From: Nemertoderma westbladi
Taxonomy: Eukaryota; Xenacoelomorpha; Nemertodermatida; Nemertodermatidae
Reading direction: 5' to 3'
Assembly (NCBI GenBank): GCA_032718475.1
Contig: JAUCBJ010001376.1
Coordinates: 1 to 64,000, forward strand
DNA length: 64,000 nt
This document shows positions 12,031-21,060 of this stretch, in pieces. The notes under the pieces are model-generated. The model worked only from the letters and a program-made list of their open reading frames with translations, did not search any database and was not told where the DNA came from. Positions within the stretch are counted from its first letter, which is position 1, and every line of letters starts with the position of its first letter. Made by a program: the position numbers and the translations under genes.

Positions 12031-12303
12031 TGCTGGTGCCGGTGCCTGTGCCTTTGCCAGTGCCGGTGCTGGTGCCGGTGCCAGTGCTGGTGCCGGTGCC
12101 GGTGCTGGTGCCGGTGCCAGTGCTGGTGCCGGTGCTGGTGCCGGTGCCAGTGCTGGTGCCGGTGCCGGTGCTGGTGCTGGTGCTGGTGCCGGTGCCAGTG
12201 CTGGTGCCGGTGCCGGTGCCAGTGCCAGGGCCAGTGCTGGTGCCGGTGCCGGTGCCGGTGCCGGTGCCGGTGCCGGTGCCGGTGCCGGTGCCGGTGCCGG
12301 TGT
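12031..12303. repeat. GGTGCC/GGTGCT/AGTGCC hexamer array
   Basis: About 270 bp of degenerate hexamers, ending in a pure (GGTGCC)n run, keep several frames open (Val-Pro, Cys-Arg-Cys-Trp, Ala-Pro). It is far more GC-rich than its surroundings. The open frames are artefacts of 6-bp periodicity; I do not call a gene. From 12304 to 12592 there is only a poly-C tract. Confidence 0.9.
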
Positions 12304-12471
12304 CACATTGTAAATGCTGGTGCAGGTGCCGGTGTTTTTAAATGTTTAGCTATTGGCGTAATTCTATTTGAAAACGAAATAAAATTTCTTTGTAATTACT
12401 TAATTAGTTATAAATTATCACGTTCGTTAGGTTTTGATTTGATTGATTGGTTTGGTGAGCTCGTGAAATCA

Positions 12472-12495
12472 CCCCCCCCCCCCCCCCCCCCCCCC
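12472..12495. repeat. 24-bp poly-C tract
   Basis: A run of 24 C is followed by A, CCCC and ACCCCCAC-type text. It may be prone to slippage or assembly error. Similar homopolymers recur in the window (13561-13577, 39945-39972, 41270-41290 and near 56715). Confidence 0.95.
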
Positions 12496-12592
12496 ACCCC
12501 CACTTACCTGTTAATCTACTCTATCCTTCTGTAAATCCTGGCAAGCTGTATCTAATGGTATAATCGAGAACACCGTATCTACTCTAGAGATA

Positions 12593-13003
12593 TGCAATGT
12601 AGAAAGGCCGTAAGTCACAACATATGTATAGTTTTACAAAGGAAAAAGACCGCAAGTCACTTAAATTTATGCAAAAAAACCGTAAGTCACAAGACTTGCG
12701 GTGTTTGTCATTGCATTGATAATAAGAAAACGCACACACGGTTTTTTTTTAAATATGTGTCTTGAAATATGTTAGGTTGTATGTATAATGCAAAAACACT
12801 GTAAGTACAAAAAATTACCCTGGGGTCAAAATATTAATGAAAAGTGAAAAATAATCTCGTAGAAAAATTTCCCACCCCCATTTGCGTAGGGTTATAAAAA
12901 ATTAGTAATTTACGGACATTTTAAACCACAAATTTGAAGGCAAACACTAATTTGCGTTTTACTCGAAATGACTTTTTGTGACTTGCGGTCTTTTTACATT
13001 GCA
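12593..13003. mobile_element. 411-bp MITE with about 30-bp terminal inverted repeats
   Basis: The left end TGCAATGTAGAAAGGCCGTA and the right end, read in reverse as TGCAATGTAAAAAGACCGCA, match for about 30 bp and continue through AAGTCACAA. The same AAGTCAC motif recurs internally near 12650, 12682 and, degraded, 12800. A nested hairpin at about 12669-12716 has arms ACCGTAAGTC and GACTTGCGGT around a 4-bp loop. No ORF is present and no target duplication was evident, so the superfamily is unknown. Confidence 0.8.
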
Positions 13004-13023
13004 CGGCACATGAGTCTGTACAT

Positions 13024-13381
13024 CAGGGATGGCTTAACGAAACGAAACGAAAGTACTTTCAATTTCGTTTCGTATTGGTTTCGTTTTTTTATCAATCTAT
13101 GACATTTTAAATTCATTTTTCGTTTCGTTTTTATCGAAATTTTTCTTATTTTAATATATTAATAAATTTATATCGTAATGATTAATTACTTTTTAATTTA
13201 ATGAAACGAAACACTTAACGAAACGAAATAGTTATTATTTCGTTTCGTTATTTGCATGTATTTTCGTTTCGTTTCGTTATTTTCCATACATTTTTATATC
13301 ATTTTTCGTTTCGTTTAACATTTTTTCGTTTCGTTATTGCAAAAATTCTTAGTTTCGTTTCGTTTGGTTATGCCATCCCTG
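13024..13381. mobile_element. hAT-like MITE
   Basis: The 358-bp element begins CAGGGATGGC and ends GCCATCCCTG, with the inverted repeat extending into TAAC.AAACGAAACGAAA. Flanks are CTGTACAT (13016-13023) and CTGTACAG (13382-13389), an 8-bp target duplication with one mismatch. An 8-bp duplication and CAGGG termini are hallmarks of the hAT superfamily. The interior is built from CGTTTCGTTT repeats in both orientations and has no ORF, so it would need transposase in trans. Confidence 0.88.
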
Positions 13382-13528
13382 CTGTACAGTAGTATACTGT
13401 TGTATATATATGCACCGTACCTACCTACCTACCTTAGAAAGCGGTAGCCAAACACCTTCCTTCCGCTCCAGTATTCCAATGGGTCACTGGGTTACGTTGA
13501 TAATTGCTCCACCGGCGAAATTTATTTT

Positions 13529-13658
13529 GGGGCCATTCTTAAATTACGTAAAGCAAGGGAGGGGGGGGGGGGGGGGGTCCAACATATCGTAAATAATTTG
13601 TGACAGAGGGGGGTCAAAATCGTCCAAAACAGCGGCTACGTAATTTAAGGACGACCCC
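13529..13658. mobile_element. 130-bp MITE with a poly-G core
   Basis: GGGGCCATTCTTAAATTACG at the left mirrors the right end CTACGTAATTTAAGGACGAC plus CCC, giving inverted repeats of about 23 bp. The interior holds a run of about 17 G and a GGGGGGTCAAAATCGTCC stretch. There is no ORF, and no clear target duplication was found. Confidence 0.7.
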
Positions 13659-13816
13659 TTACTTTATAATATTCCTAGAAAAGCCAGCTGGCTATAAACG
13701 AAACTGCCTAAACCGTAAATTTAACAAAAGACCTAACTCAGGATTGTACCCAGTACTTTCACATCTCAAGTTGTAGAATTAAATAATTATTAAATATTAA
13801 TTAAATAATAATTTGA

Positions 13817-14042
13817 TCATTTAAATATGATGGCGCCTGAACAAAGCCGATCTTTATGGCGAGGGTGAAGAAGTGTTGCCAGCGCAAACTCTTCGCAATC
13901 CTCGACATCTTCAAAGTGATCCTTGACATCGTATCCCGCAAAGTACCTGTTCAATTGCCGTAATAGTTCATTCCTTAAATGTAACGCGATAGCACTTCCT
14001 CGGCCACTGACAACAATGGATCTAATGGTCGACTTCAAGTAC
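13817..14042 (-). pseudogene. hAT transposase-like exon fragment
   Basis: The minus-strand frame contains LRNELLRQLNRYFAG and ALATLLHPRHKDRL. The latter is the L(D/H)PR(F/H)K signature of the C-terminal RNase H-like region of hAT transposases and their domesticated ZBED relatives. Directly upstream on the minus strand is a plausible splice acceptor (TTTTTCACAG before GTACTTGAAG, exon edge at 14042). It may therefore be one exon of a ZBED-type gene rather than an intact transposon. The frame ends about 10 codons after the motif. No partner exons were recognised. Confidence 0.6.
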
Positions 14043-14124
14043 CTGTGAAAAATATCGACGAAAGACTATAAACACAAAGATTATTCGTGAAAATAATGTA
14101 CTGACACGAGATTGATAGTATTTA

Positions 14125-15705
14125 ATTACGATTAAGTTGAATAATAATGATATTTTATTAATTCTTAATGTTTATATGCCATATGAATGCCCTGATAATG
14201 ATGACCTTTATAGTAATTGTCTTGGGAGCCTAAAGGCCATTTATGAATCTGTATCTCATTCTCATCTGTTGATTTTCGGTGATTTTAACGCCAACCCAGG
14301 CAGATTATTTTATAATTATCTATCTGAATGGTGCAGTGAGTTTAATCTGTCTATTATTGATACAGTGTTATTGCCAGCCAATACGTGACGCACATTCGTC
14401 AACATCGTGGCTGGATCATGTTGTATGTTCCCAATCTGCTATTCAGCTGATAAAAACATCAATGTGAACTACAATATTAGTGTTAGGGACCATATTCCTA
14501 TCAGTGTGTCTATATGTGGCACAGTTAATGGACAAAGTGCTGCCAAGCAACATAAATCGTGTAATACCCTGGATTGGGAACACGCCACACCTTTGCAAAT
14601 TAATAACTATCACATTAAGGTTCGTCAACTTTTAGAATTTTATCCAATTGATGAGTCATTTATTGTGTGCAATGATACAAACTGTGAAACTCATAAGAAG
14701 TATATAGATGAATTGTATAATAACCTGGTGCATATTTTGCTAACATGTGGTAATGTTACTATTAGTCCACGGAAAACTAAAAGTAACACTGCCCCCCACA
14801 TTCCTGGCTGGAATGATGTTGTAAAAGATAAATACGAGGAGTCCAGAAAATGGCTTAAAACTTGGCGGTCTATTGGATCTCCAAGGGATGGCGAAATTCA
14901 TAGGAAATACCTGTGCAGCAAAGCACAATTTAAACGTTCTCTTCGGGAATGTAAACGTAATGAACAAAAATTTCGAGAGGAAAAACTAGCTAATGCCCTT
15001 ATTAAAGGCACTAGCAGTAATGAATTTTGGTCTGGGGTTCATAAACAAGCGTGCGATTTTGCTCCACTCCCTAGCAGGGTAGGTGATGCAAATGGGCCAG
15101 GAGGGGAAATCTGCGATATGTGGAAATCACATTTTGATGATCTACTAAATAGTGTTAAAGATGACTCCAGTCGAGAGTTTGTACACAGTCGTTTGAAGGA
15201 AACCGTTTTTGGTGCTGATAATATTTTATCTCCTGTTGAAACATTTATGGCGATTAATAATCGTCTCGAGGCAAGGCCGTCGGCCCAGATGGCCTTTATA
15301 AATGAACACTTTATAAATGGCTGTTGTGTTTCTTTGTTAAATATTCTATCTATTATTTTTACTGGTATTTTTGTCCACGGTTACATCCCGATTGGTATGA
15401 TGGAATCTATTATAATTCCGTTAATTAAGGATAAGAATGATGACCACACGTCTAAAGATAATTATAGAGGCATTTCAATTGCTACAGTGCTCAGTAAAAT
15501 TTTAGAAAATGTTATCTTACATAGGTGTCTATCCCTACTTTACACTACCGATAACCAGTTTGGCTTCAAGTCGAAGCTTGGCACTGAAACTTGCGTATAT
15601 GCCCTAAAGAGATTCTCAATTATTATTTAAGTAAGAACACACCCGTTTATGTGTGTATGCTAGACGCCAGCAAAGCTTTTGACAAAGTTAACCACTTTGT
15701 ACCAC
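14125..15705 (+). pseudogene. L1-group (Nimb-like) LINE ORF2: endonuclease end and RT start
   Basis: The open frame from 14137 carries endonuclease sequence (NVYMPYECPDN, then IFGDFNANPG). Two small frameshifts near 14385 and 14450 lead into a 407-residue frame. It contains SWLDHVVC and the catalytic RDHIPIS (in adjacent frames), the connecting region, then RT finger and palm blocks: PLIKDKNDDHTSKDNYRGIS, VLSKILENVILHRC and DNQFGFKSKLGT. After a stop at 15630 another frame gives VCMLDASKAFDKVNH, the first catalytic Asp motif. Similarity stops abruptly near 15705, where the minus-strand BEL relic begins; the YADD half of the RT is absent. The element is 5' truncated (no ORF1). Confidence 0.88.
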
Positions 15706-15710
15706 TGTAG

Positions 15711-16502
15711 TTAACCACTGCATACGAGCCCCATTAGCTGGCCCATCGCCACCGCTCCACAATGGCGCATGTTCTCTACTAGTCCCAACCCGGCTGGCCC
15801 CGTCATAGCCATGTAGACCATTTGTGTGTCCAGGAGGTTGGGGGTCTCCGGACCGATGATCCTCTCCGCATCGTCGCGGATCGCCGATCCCACCTTTATC
15901 GTCGACTTCTCTCTTACTGCGTTCTGCACCGCCGTTGGCAACCAGTTTAACTTCGGCCCGTTCTTCTTCCCATACGTTCCCAGATCAAACAGGAATATGT
16001 CCCCATTTGGCGCGGTCAAATGGAGAAGTATGGTTCTGGCCGACCCCGCCGACCCTCTTCTTGAACCTTCCTCGTCTTCCACGGTCCCCTCATCGTCTAG
16101 GACCATGTATCCTCCCCTGCTGACAGACTCTACGAACCTCTTCCAGTCTTTTTTCGGTGGTTCCCTCGGATACTTCGGTATCCCGAACTTCGCCTCATCT
16201 CCCTTTACCACGTAGTGGAAATGCTGTGGAAATGTAGTGAAGATCGCGTTGTCTAGCGACGACGTCCCGTAGGTCCTGACCAGCCGCCTCTCATGCACCT
16301 CCCTGAAATGGTCCTGTAGCGCTCGCGCTTTATGATCCTTCTCCAACCGCTCGTAGTATCCCCTCGTCTTCTCCTCCGAATGCCTCTCGGTGAAGTCTAC
16401 TAGTATTTCTTTTCCCCCCATCTCCGCCTTTCTCTTTCTAACAAGTTTCTCCGCCACTTTGAATGCTCCCGATCGCTCACCTATAAGGTGGTGCCTTACC
16501 AA
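15711..16502 (-). CDS. DEDD 3'-5' exonuclease-like protein (copy A), C-terminally truncated
   Basis: The frame of 263 codons opens at a non-ATG codon; the first Met is near residue 28, so the true start is unknown. After a charged N-terminal half come blocks resembling WRN/DnaQ-type exonucleases: GGYMVLDDEG (motif I, D-x-E), ILLHLTAPNGDIFLFDLG, IKVGSAIRDDAERI (motif II Asp) and NLLDTQMVYM (the DT strand). Similarity fades after LGLVENM and the frame ends at the junction with the LINE, so the final motif is missing. It lies about 1 kb past the integrase C-terminus of relic A on the same strand. Related ORFs are at 25164-26592 and 60376-61635. Exonuclease activity is inferred from motifs only. 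Confidence 0.62.
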   Translation of the reverse strand: MVRHHLIGERSGAFKVAEKLVRKRKAEMGGKEILVDFTERHSEEKTRGYYERLEKDHKARALQDHFREVHERRLVRTYGTSSLDNAIFTTFPQHFHYVVKGDEAKFGIPKYPREPPKKDWKRFVESVSRGGYMVLDDEGTVEDEEGSRRGSAGSARTILLHLTAPNGDIFLFDLGTYGKKNGPKLNWLPTAVQNAVREKSTIKVGSAIRDDAERIIGPETPNLLDTQMVYMAMTGPAGLGLVENMRHCGAVAMGQLMGLVCSG

Positions 16503-16867
16503 GGCTCAATATAAGTGAGTGATGTAGTTAGGATGGTCTGTATGGTTCGATAATGGCCTATCTCTCTCTGAACGCTAGATTTGTGCTAATATTTGCCTAT
16601 TTTATTCCCTAAAGGTACCAAATTTCCTAAATTCCCTAATTTTGTCAGTTACTTTTATTATATTCTAGAATATTTTTATCTACTGTTACTATAATTTGTT
16701 GAATTTTGATTTTTTTTTTATATTAATTTTAATTCCGCAACTGTGCTATTAATATTTATAACGGATTATTTATTTGATAATCCCTATTCTAACCTATTCT
16801 ACGGGCTGTGCAGTACAGTAGTATGTCCCGTGCGGCCTACACGGTCTGTCCTGCTGTACCCATGTGC

Positions 16868-17360
16868 CCCCCTCTCACTACTCACTACTAACTCTACTAA
16901 CTCTTACTAACACACTAACTAACTCCTACTAACTCTTACTAACACACTAACTAACTCCTACTAACTCTTACTAACACACTAACTAACTCCTACTAACTCT
17001 TACTAACACACTAACTAACTCCTACTAATGGTACTATGTACCCTCTTACTACTAACCAACTCCACTAACTCTTACTAACGGTACTACATACCCTCTTACT
17101 AACTAACTCCACTAACTCTTACTAACGGTACTACGTACCCTCTTACTAACTAACTCCACTAACTCTTACTAATGGTACTACGTACCCTCTTACTAACTAA
17201 CTCTGTAACGGTACTACACGTACCCTCTTACTAACTCTTCTACTAACGGTACTACACGTACCTTCCTACTAACTCTTCTACTAACGGTACTACACGTACC
17301 CTCTTACTAACTCTTCTACTAACGTTACTACGTACCCTCTTACTACTAACTCTCTAACTA
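16868..17360. repeat. CTAACT-rich tandem array in the spacer of relic A
   Basis: The first part (about 16895-17025) repeats a 30-bp unit of the type CTACTAACTCTTACTAACAC. The second (about 17030-17360) repeats units of about 45-50 bp containing GGTACTACGTACC or GGTACTACACGTACC, which are inverted repeats GGTAC/GTACC, followed by CTCTTACTAACTAACTCC. It sits between the integrase and accessory ORFs. The flanks 16503-16867 and 17361-17460 are AT-rich or pyrimidine-rich and non-coding. Confidence 0.9.
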
Positions 17361-17532
17361 ACTTATATCTGCCTACTTACTTACTACGTACTTACTATAT
17401 ACTATTACTTTCCTTTCTCTTACTCTCTTTCTCTATTAATTTTTATTATTTTTATTTTTTTATATTTTGTGTGGGAAGGGCGTCTCGCCCTCAATCCTAC
17501 CCCCCTCAGTCCAACACTTGGACGAATAAACT

Positions 17533-17829
17533 CTATGGTGCCCCTTCTAGCAGGCAACATTTACCTACAGCCCTCCTGTAGGTCTTCCTGTCTTTCTTTC
17601 CTATCTTACCCCCTATCCGCACTTCCACCGATCGGACACTTCCATCCTCGTCGGAGTAAGTGTCCACTACTCTTGCTAGCCTCCACTGATTGTTGATGAT
17701 GGTGTCGTGCGTGATGATCACCAAATCACCCTTCTTTAACTCTCTAGTGGTATTTCTCCACTTGCTCCTCCTATGTAGTGTAGGTAGGTATTCCTCGACC
17801 CGCCTCCTCCAGTACTCTGCGCTTATCAC
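17533..17829 (-). pseudogene. BEL/Pao integrase C-terminal domain (relic A)
   Basis: The frame WRRRVEEYLPTLHRRSKW ... LKKGDLVIITHD ... NNQWRLARVVDTYSDEDGSVRSVEVRIGG ... RRAVGKCCLLE is the small C-terminal domain found at the end of Pao integrases (the W..GrV...h...DG.vR.v.v pattern). The zinc-binding and D,D-E catalytic core that should precede it is absent, because an internal deletion joins it to the RNase H frame just upstream, with a short overlap in a different frame. It no longer encodes a functional integrase. Confidence 0.88.
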
Positions 17830-18658
17830 CTTCTGAGTCTCCTCCCTCTTCCTCTAGTGCTACTTCCTCTGAGCCCGGGTCCACCTTGTTCATTGGTGGC
17901 CAGGCCGTCCTATCGTTCAGGAACTGTGGCCCATGCTGCCACAATACTTCCTTCTTTAAGAAAGTGTGGCATGCCACACCCCTCGATAACAAGTCCGCTG
18001 GGTTCTCGTCCGTTGGGCAGTAGTGCCACATTTCCAAATCTGTCGTCGCTCTTATTTCGTCCACCCTATTTGTGACGAATATAGGGTATCTCGTCTTCTC
18101 ATTGTGCAGCCAACCAAGCACTACCATGGAGTCTGTCCAGTAGTGTGTTTCCACTATGTTGGGAATAGTGTCCATCAAGTAGGCTGTGGCCCTTATTCCT
18201 AATCTTGCAGCTGTCAACTCGAGTTTCGGGACCGATGCTGAATCTGGCTGCGTCGACTTTGCTTTGCTGAATGCAAGTCTGGGCTTATGAGCCCCCTCTC
18301 GTTGTACTAGGTAGAGTGCCGCTCCGTATGCTTCCAATGACGCATTGGAGAACATGTGTAGATCCAGATCCGTCATGTCCCCATCCGGGAAATACACGCA
18401 TGGCATGCTGTACATCCCCATCTGTTCTAAACTCTCCGTCCACTTACTCCACTGCTTGCTGATTTCTTCCGGGACCTCTGTATCCCACTCGTCCTTTAGC
18501 TTATATACTTTCTTAAGTATCTGTTTCCCTGTAACTAATAGTGGGGATGCTAGGCCTAGGGGATCGTATATCCTTGCTATGTACGATACATAGCGATACG
18601 GATGTCCGCGCCCTCCTGGCTCAGCTGATACTTGAACTCGTCTGTCTCCCGGTTCCAC
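17771..18658 (-). pseudogene. Pao-type RT end and RNase H region (relic A)
   Basis: The order is typical of BEL/Pao pol: YVSYIARIYDPLGLASPLL (end of RT connection), LKDEWDTEVPEEISKQWSKW, then the RNase H domain with LHMFSNASLEAYGAALYLV, SVPKLELTAARLG and THYWTDSMVVLGWL, followed by FVTNRVDEIR and WHYCPTDENPADLLSRG. The first RNase H Asp, normally in FcDAS, reads as Ser-Asn here, suggesting loss of activity; the later Glu (KLEL) and Asp (TDS) are present. The RT palm itself is deleted. It is read after a frameshift from the gag-pol fusion at 18837. Confidence 0.92.
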
Positions 18659-18837
18659 ACGATCCCTAGTGCCTTCTGCTGGGACTCTACTCTATGGTCG
18701 ACTCTGGCCTCCTGTCCTCTATGGCTTTCATAAACTCTTCTGAGCTTCGGAGCCTCGCGGATCGTTTCGTTGGTATCGTCCGGGGTCCGCGGCGGTGTCC
18801 TTTCTCCCTCCGACAATCTTGGTTGTCCTGTGCTCAT
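18577..18837 (-). pseudogene. gag N-terminus fused to pol by internal deletion (relic A)
   Basis: The ORF starts MSTGQPRLSEGERTPPRTPD and within 60 residues runs into ALGIVWNRETDEFKYQLS, which in Pao elements lies at the end of the reverse transcriptase. Several kilobases of gag, protease and RT have therefore been removed. The first residues resemble the gag start of element E at 32931 (both contain TPPRTPDD then TIREA), which ties A and E to one family. The start codon lies about 100 bp inside the LTR. Confidence 0.8.
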
Positions 18838-18933
18838 CTTTACCTTTTGTGGTGGCTGGCAGTCACAGTTTGGCAGTTGTCCCTAGAATTTCGTACTCTG
18901 CAGTCACAGCTTACAGTGTTGGGAATTGCGTAC

Positions 18934-19503
18934 TGTGACGGGATCAGGGGATCCCGACCGGTTTATTAGGTCACGCATTACCGTGTAATTGAGAAGAAGA
19001 TGGTTCGTCGTTATCGTTCTGATATTGTTATAGGTTAATGAGTAAAATATGATAGAACAGTTGACAGAATGTATGCAATATGATATAAATGTTGTACCGG
19101 TAGTGACGGTGACGGTACGAAATATCACCGGTCTGCACTGAATGACTGAGTAAACTAAACTGGTCAGTACTGTATGCAATATGATATATGATTGTCACTC
19201 CTACATTACTTTGGCCTCTCAATCTAGCGGATGCTTCCTTCGCCCTTATTGGCTAATAGTCTAATTCTCGGCTCTCACCTCTGTGGGAGTGCCCCCCCCC
19301 CCCCTCCTCGCTGCTGTTACTTTCCCTCTCGAGGTGGTTTGACCTCTAACCTCCCTTTGTGTGGCCTTCGGGGCTGTGTGTTGTCCCCATTATTGGGTGT
19401 GATACGAGATTAGTTGTGATTAATCTCGTATCTCCAATATTGCTGAAAAAGCGCCACTTCCCAACTTTATGGGGATAGTGAGGCGGAATTGAATCCGCTC
19501 ACA
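18934..19503 (-). repeat. 5' LTR of BEL relic A (570 bp)
   Basis: On the minus strand the LTR begins TGTGAGCGGATTCAATTCCG and ends GGATCCCCTGATCCCGTCAC then A. The edges resemble LTRs at 32260-32793, 35560-36093 and 55822-56422 (TGT.AGC...CAATTCC at the start, GATCCCGTCACA at the end). An internal stem has arms TACGAGATTA (19403-19412) and TAATCTCGTA (19421-19430), at the same relative place as stems in the other LTRs. The partner 3' LTR is missing. Confidence 0.85.
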
Positions 19504-19600
19504 CATAATAAGCTACGAGTAGCTTACAATAATTGTGCTAGATTTCTATTAAAAATACCCTGTCTAACTGATGGAGAATCCACTAGTATTTATCTGACAG
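19504..19600 (+). pseudogene. L1-group LINE, C-terminal RT fragment
   Basis: The frame HNKLRVAYNNCARFLLKIP matches the C-terminal block of the fragment at 1866-2231 (DKIRVAYNNCTRLFFNIP). It is on the same strand as the LINE at 14125-15705 and begins right at the outer LTR edge of relic A. It may be the far end of that LINE, with the intervening RT part lost. Confidence 0.7.
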
Positions 19601-19862
19601 CAGTCTTCAGAAAACACCCTGACAGCACTCTTCAGAAAACAGCAGCAGCTGTAGGCCTGCCAACAATAAGACCAAGATAGATACCGGTACTAGGCCTATA
19701 CAGTTTTTATCTTTTGAGTCAGACTACAGCCAGACAGCACAATTTCACCGCTCTTAATCTCCACAGTTGTCATCGTTCTGGGCCGTTTCTTTGTGACAGA
19801 ACCATAATGGTTCTGAGACGGGGGAACCGCGGGGTAACCCTGCAACCCACCCAATACCCGTA

Positions 19863-20444
19863 TTGGACTGGTTTGCCGAACACCCTGTCGCTACCGTTTC
19901 GAACTGCCGCGCCGAATCGACGGAGATGTGGTCGACGAGTGGATTTAGCCTCTACTGCTCTTGTTGGAGAAGAAGATCTTGGGTCTCCTCTCCACGAACT
20001 AGAGGCCTAATCGCCAAACTCTGTCTTCTGTCTCTGGCTGGGGATATTGAGACCAACCCAGGACCCAGCAGGATGCGGGCCCCGAAGATCAACTGTCCCG
20101 TCTGTCAACGAGGAACAAACTCTCAGAGTAAGATCATCCAGTGCGAGAGTTGTGACATATTTGTACATTTAAAATGTTACTGTAGGAAAAGCAGTAATTT
20201 ATGCTCCACCAGAAACAATCTTGTGCCAAGTTTTCTCTGCAAAAGCTGTATTTTTACCGAACTTCCCTTTCATGATACTATTTTAGAATCAGAAACCGAC
20301 GATTCATTCCTCACATCGCCTCTGCAAACTCCAAGTGATGCTGAGAGTGAAACTTTTAAATTTTTTAAGAAAAAAGGTCTGCATTTTTTGCATTTAAATG
20401 CACGATATCTCTGCTTCCCAAACTTTCCGAAATTCGTATTTTAA
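19863..20444 (+). CDS. 2A peptide and PHD-finger N-terminus of LINE polyprotein
   Basis: The frame starts at an ATG at 19863, though the true start is uncertain. Residues of about 55-68 read LCLLSLAGDIETNPGP, a perfect match to the 2A ribosome-skipping motif D-(V/I)-E-x-N-P-G-P (codons about 20019-20066). Directly after it lies a PHD-type zinc finger: CPVC, then QCESCDIFVHLKC, then CKSC (about 20097-20250), a C4-H-C3 pattern. Then comes the first endonuclease strand, HFLHLNAR, where the frame is lost by a shift near 20410. 2A-like sequences at the N-terminus of LINE proteins are known from several marine invertebrates. Skipping would release the short leader from the PHD-endonuclease-RT protein. 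Confidence 0.85.
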   Translation: MDWFAEHPVATVSNCRAESTEMWSTSGFSLYCSCWRRRSWVSSPRTRGLIAKLCLLSLAGDIETNPGPSRMRAPKINCPVCQRGTNSQSKIIQCESCDIFVHLKCYCRKSSNLCSTRNNLVPSFLCKSCIFTELPFHDTILESETDDSFLTSPLQTPSDAESETFKFFKKKGLHFLHLNARYLCFPNFPKFVF

Positions 20445-21010
20445 TCAATAAATCCAACCCAGCAGTTTTAACAATCTCTGAAACTTGGCTCGATGATAGC
20501 GTTTCTGAGGGAGAAATTTTATATTGATAATTACGTAGTTTTACGTAAGGATAGGGACAGACACGGTGGTGGTGACTGTACTTACATTCGATGTGATTTA
20601 GCTTTTAATCGTAGGGAAGATTTAGAGACTTGTGACGAAGTTTTACTGGTGGAACTTTTACTTCCTAAAACTAAACCTATTTTAATTGGTACTTTATATC
20701 GGCCCCCTAAACAAATAGATTTTTTGCAAAATTTTGAAAATACAATTTTATGTAATCTTAGGTCAGACTGTGAAATATATTTCTTAGGTTATTTTAATAT
20801 CTGTTACCATCACAAAGCATCCCCCATCTGTAAACAGTACCAAAGTATTTTAAATTTGTTTGGTTTAAAACAAATTTTTCGAGATTCTACCAGAATTACC
20901 AGTAAAACTTATACTTTACTAGATCATAATCCTTTGTAATAATACTGATATTATTTCTCAATCTGGGGTTTTACCTATAGGTCTAAGCGATCATTTTATA
21001 GTTTTTTGCA
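20411..21010 (+). pseudogene. LINE AP endonuclease domain
   Basis: In shifting frames the plus strand encodes LLPKLSEIRILINKSNPAVL and ISETWLDDSV (catalytic Glu in SETWL), then after a 1-bp shift near 20520 DNYVVLRKDRDRHGGG, LIGTLYRPP, and FLGYFNICY where functional enzymes have GDFN. After another shift near 20928 come LDH/ILCNNTDII and LPIGLSDHFIVF (catalytic SDH). The domain order and spacing are those of CR1/L2-type endonucleases, which nick target DNA to prime reverse transcription. The altered GDFN and three frameshifts mean it is inactive. Confidence 0.85.
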
Positions 21011-21060
21011 CAAGAAAGACACAAAAATCTTTTTTCGGGGATCATAAAACAGTAACTGTT

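Larger units (their letters stand above)
15711..19503 (-). mobile_element. BEL/Pao relic A with an exonuclease-like accessory ORF
   Basis: On the minus strand: 5' LTR (19503-18934), leader, gag N-terminus fused to pol by internal deletion (18837-18577), RNase H region (18658-17771), integrase C-terminus (17829-17533), a tandem-repeat spacer (about 17.46-16.51 kb) and an exonuclease-like ORF (16502-15711). No 3' LTR is present; the relic ends flush with a plus-strand LINE at 15705, and the outer LTR edge borders a LINE tail at 19504. Insertion into the LINE followed by a deletion that removed the 3' LTR would explain this. Confidence 0.75.

Noticed and set aside
11902-12534. Cys/Arg-rich or Ala-Pro-rich protein over the hexamer array
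   Set aside because: Three frames are open only because of 6-bp periodicity, and the frame on the plus strand ends in translated poly-C.
12593-12600. TGCA as target duplication of the 411-bp MITE
   Set aside because: TGCA is part of the inverted repeat at both ends, so it cannot be told apart from the element itself.
16895-17360. Telomere-like repeat
   Set aside because: Units are CTAACT/CTTACTAAC with 30-50-bp periods, not TTAGGG or another telomeric motif.
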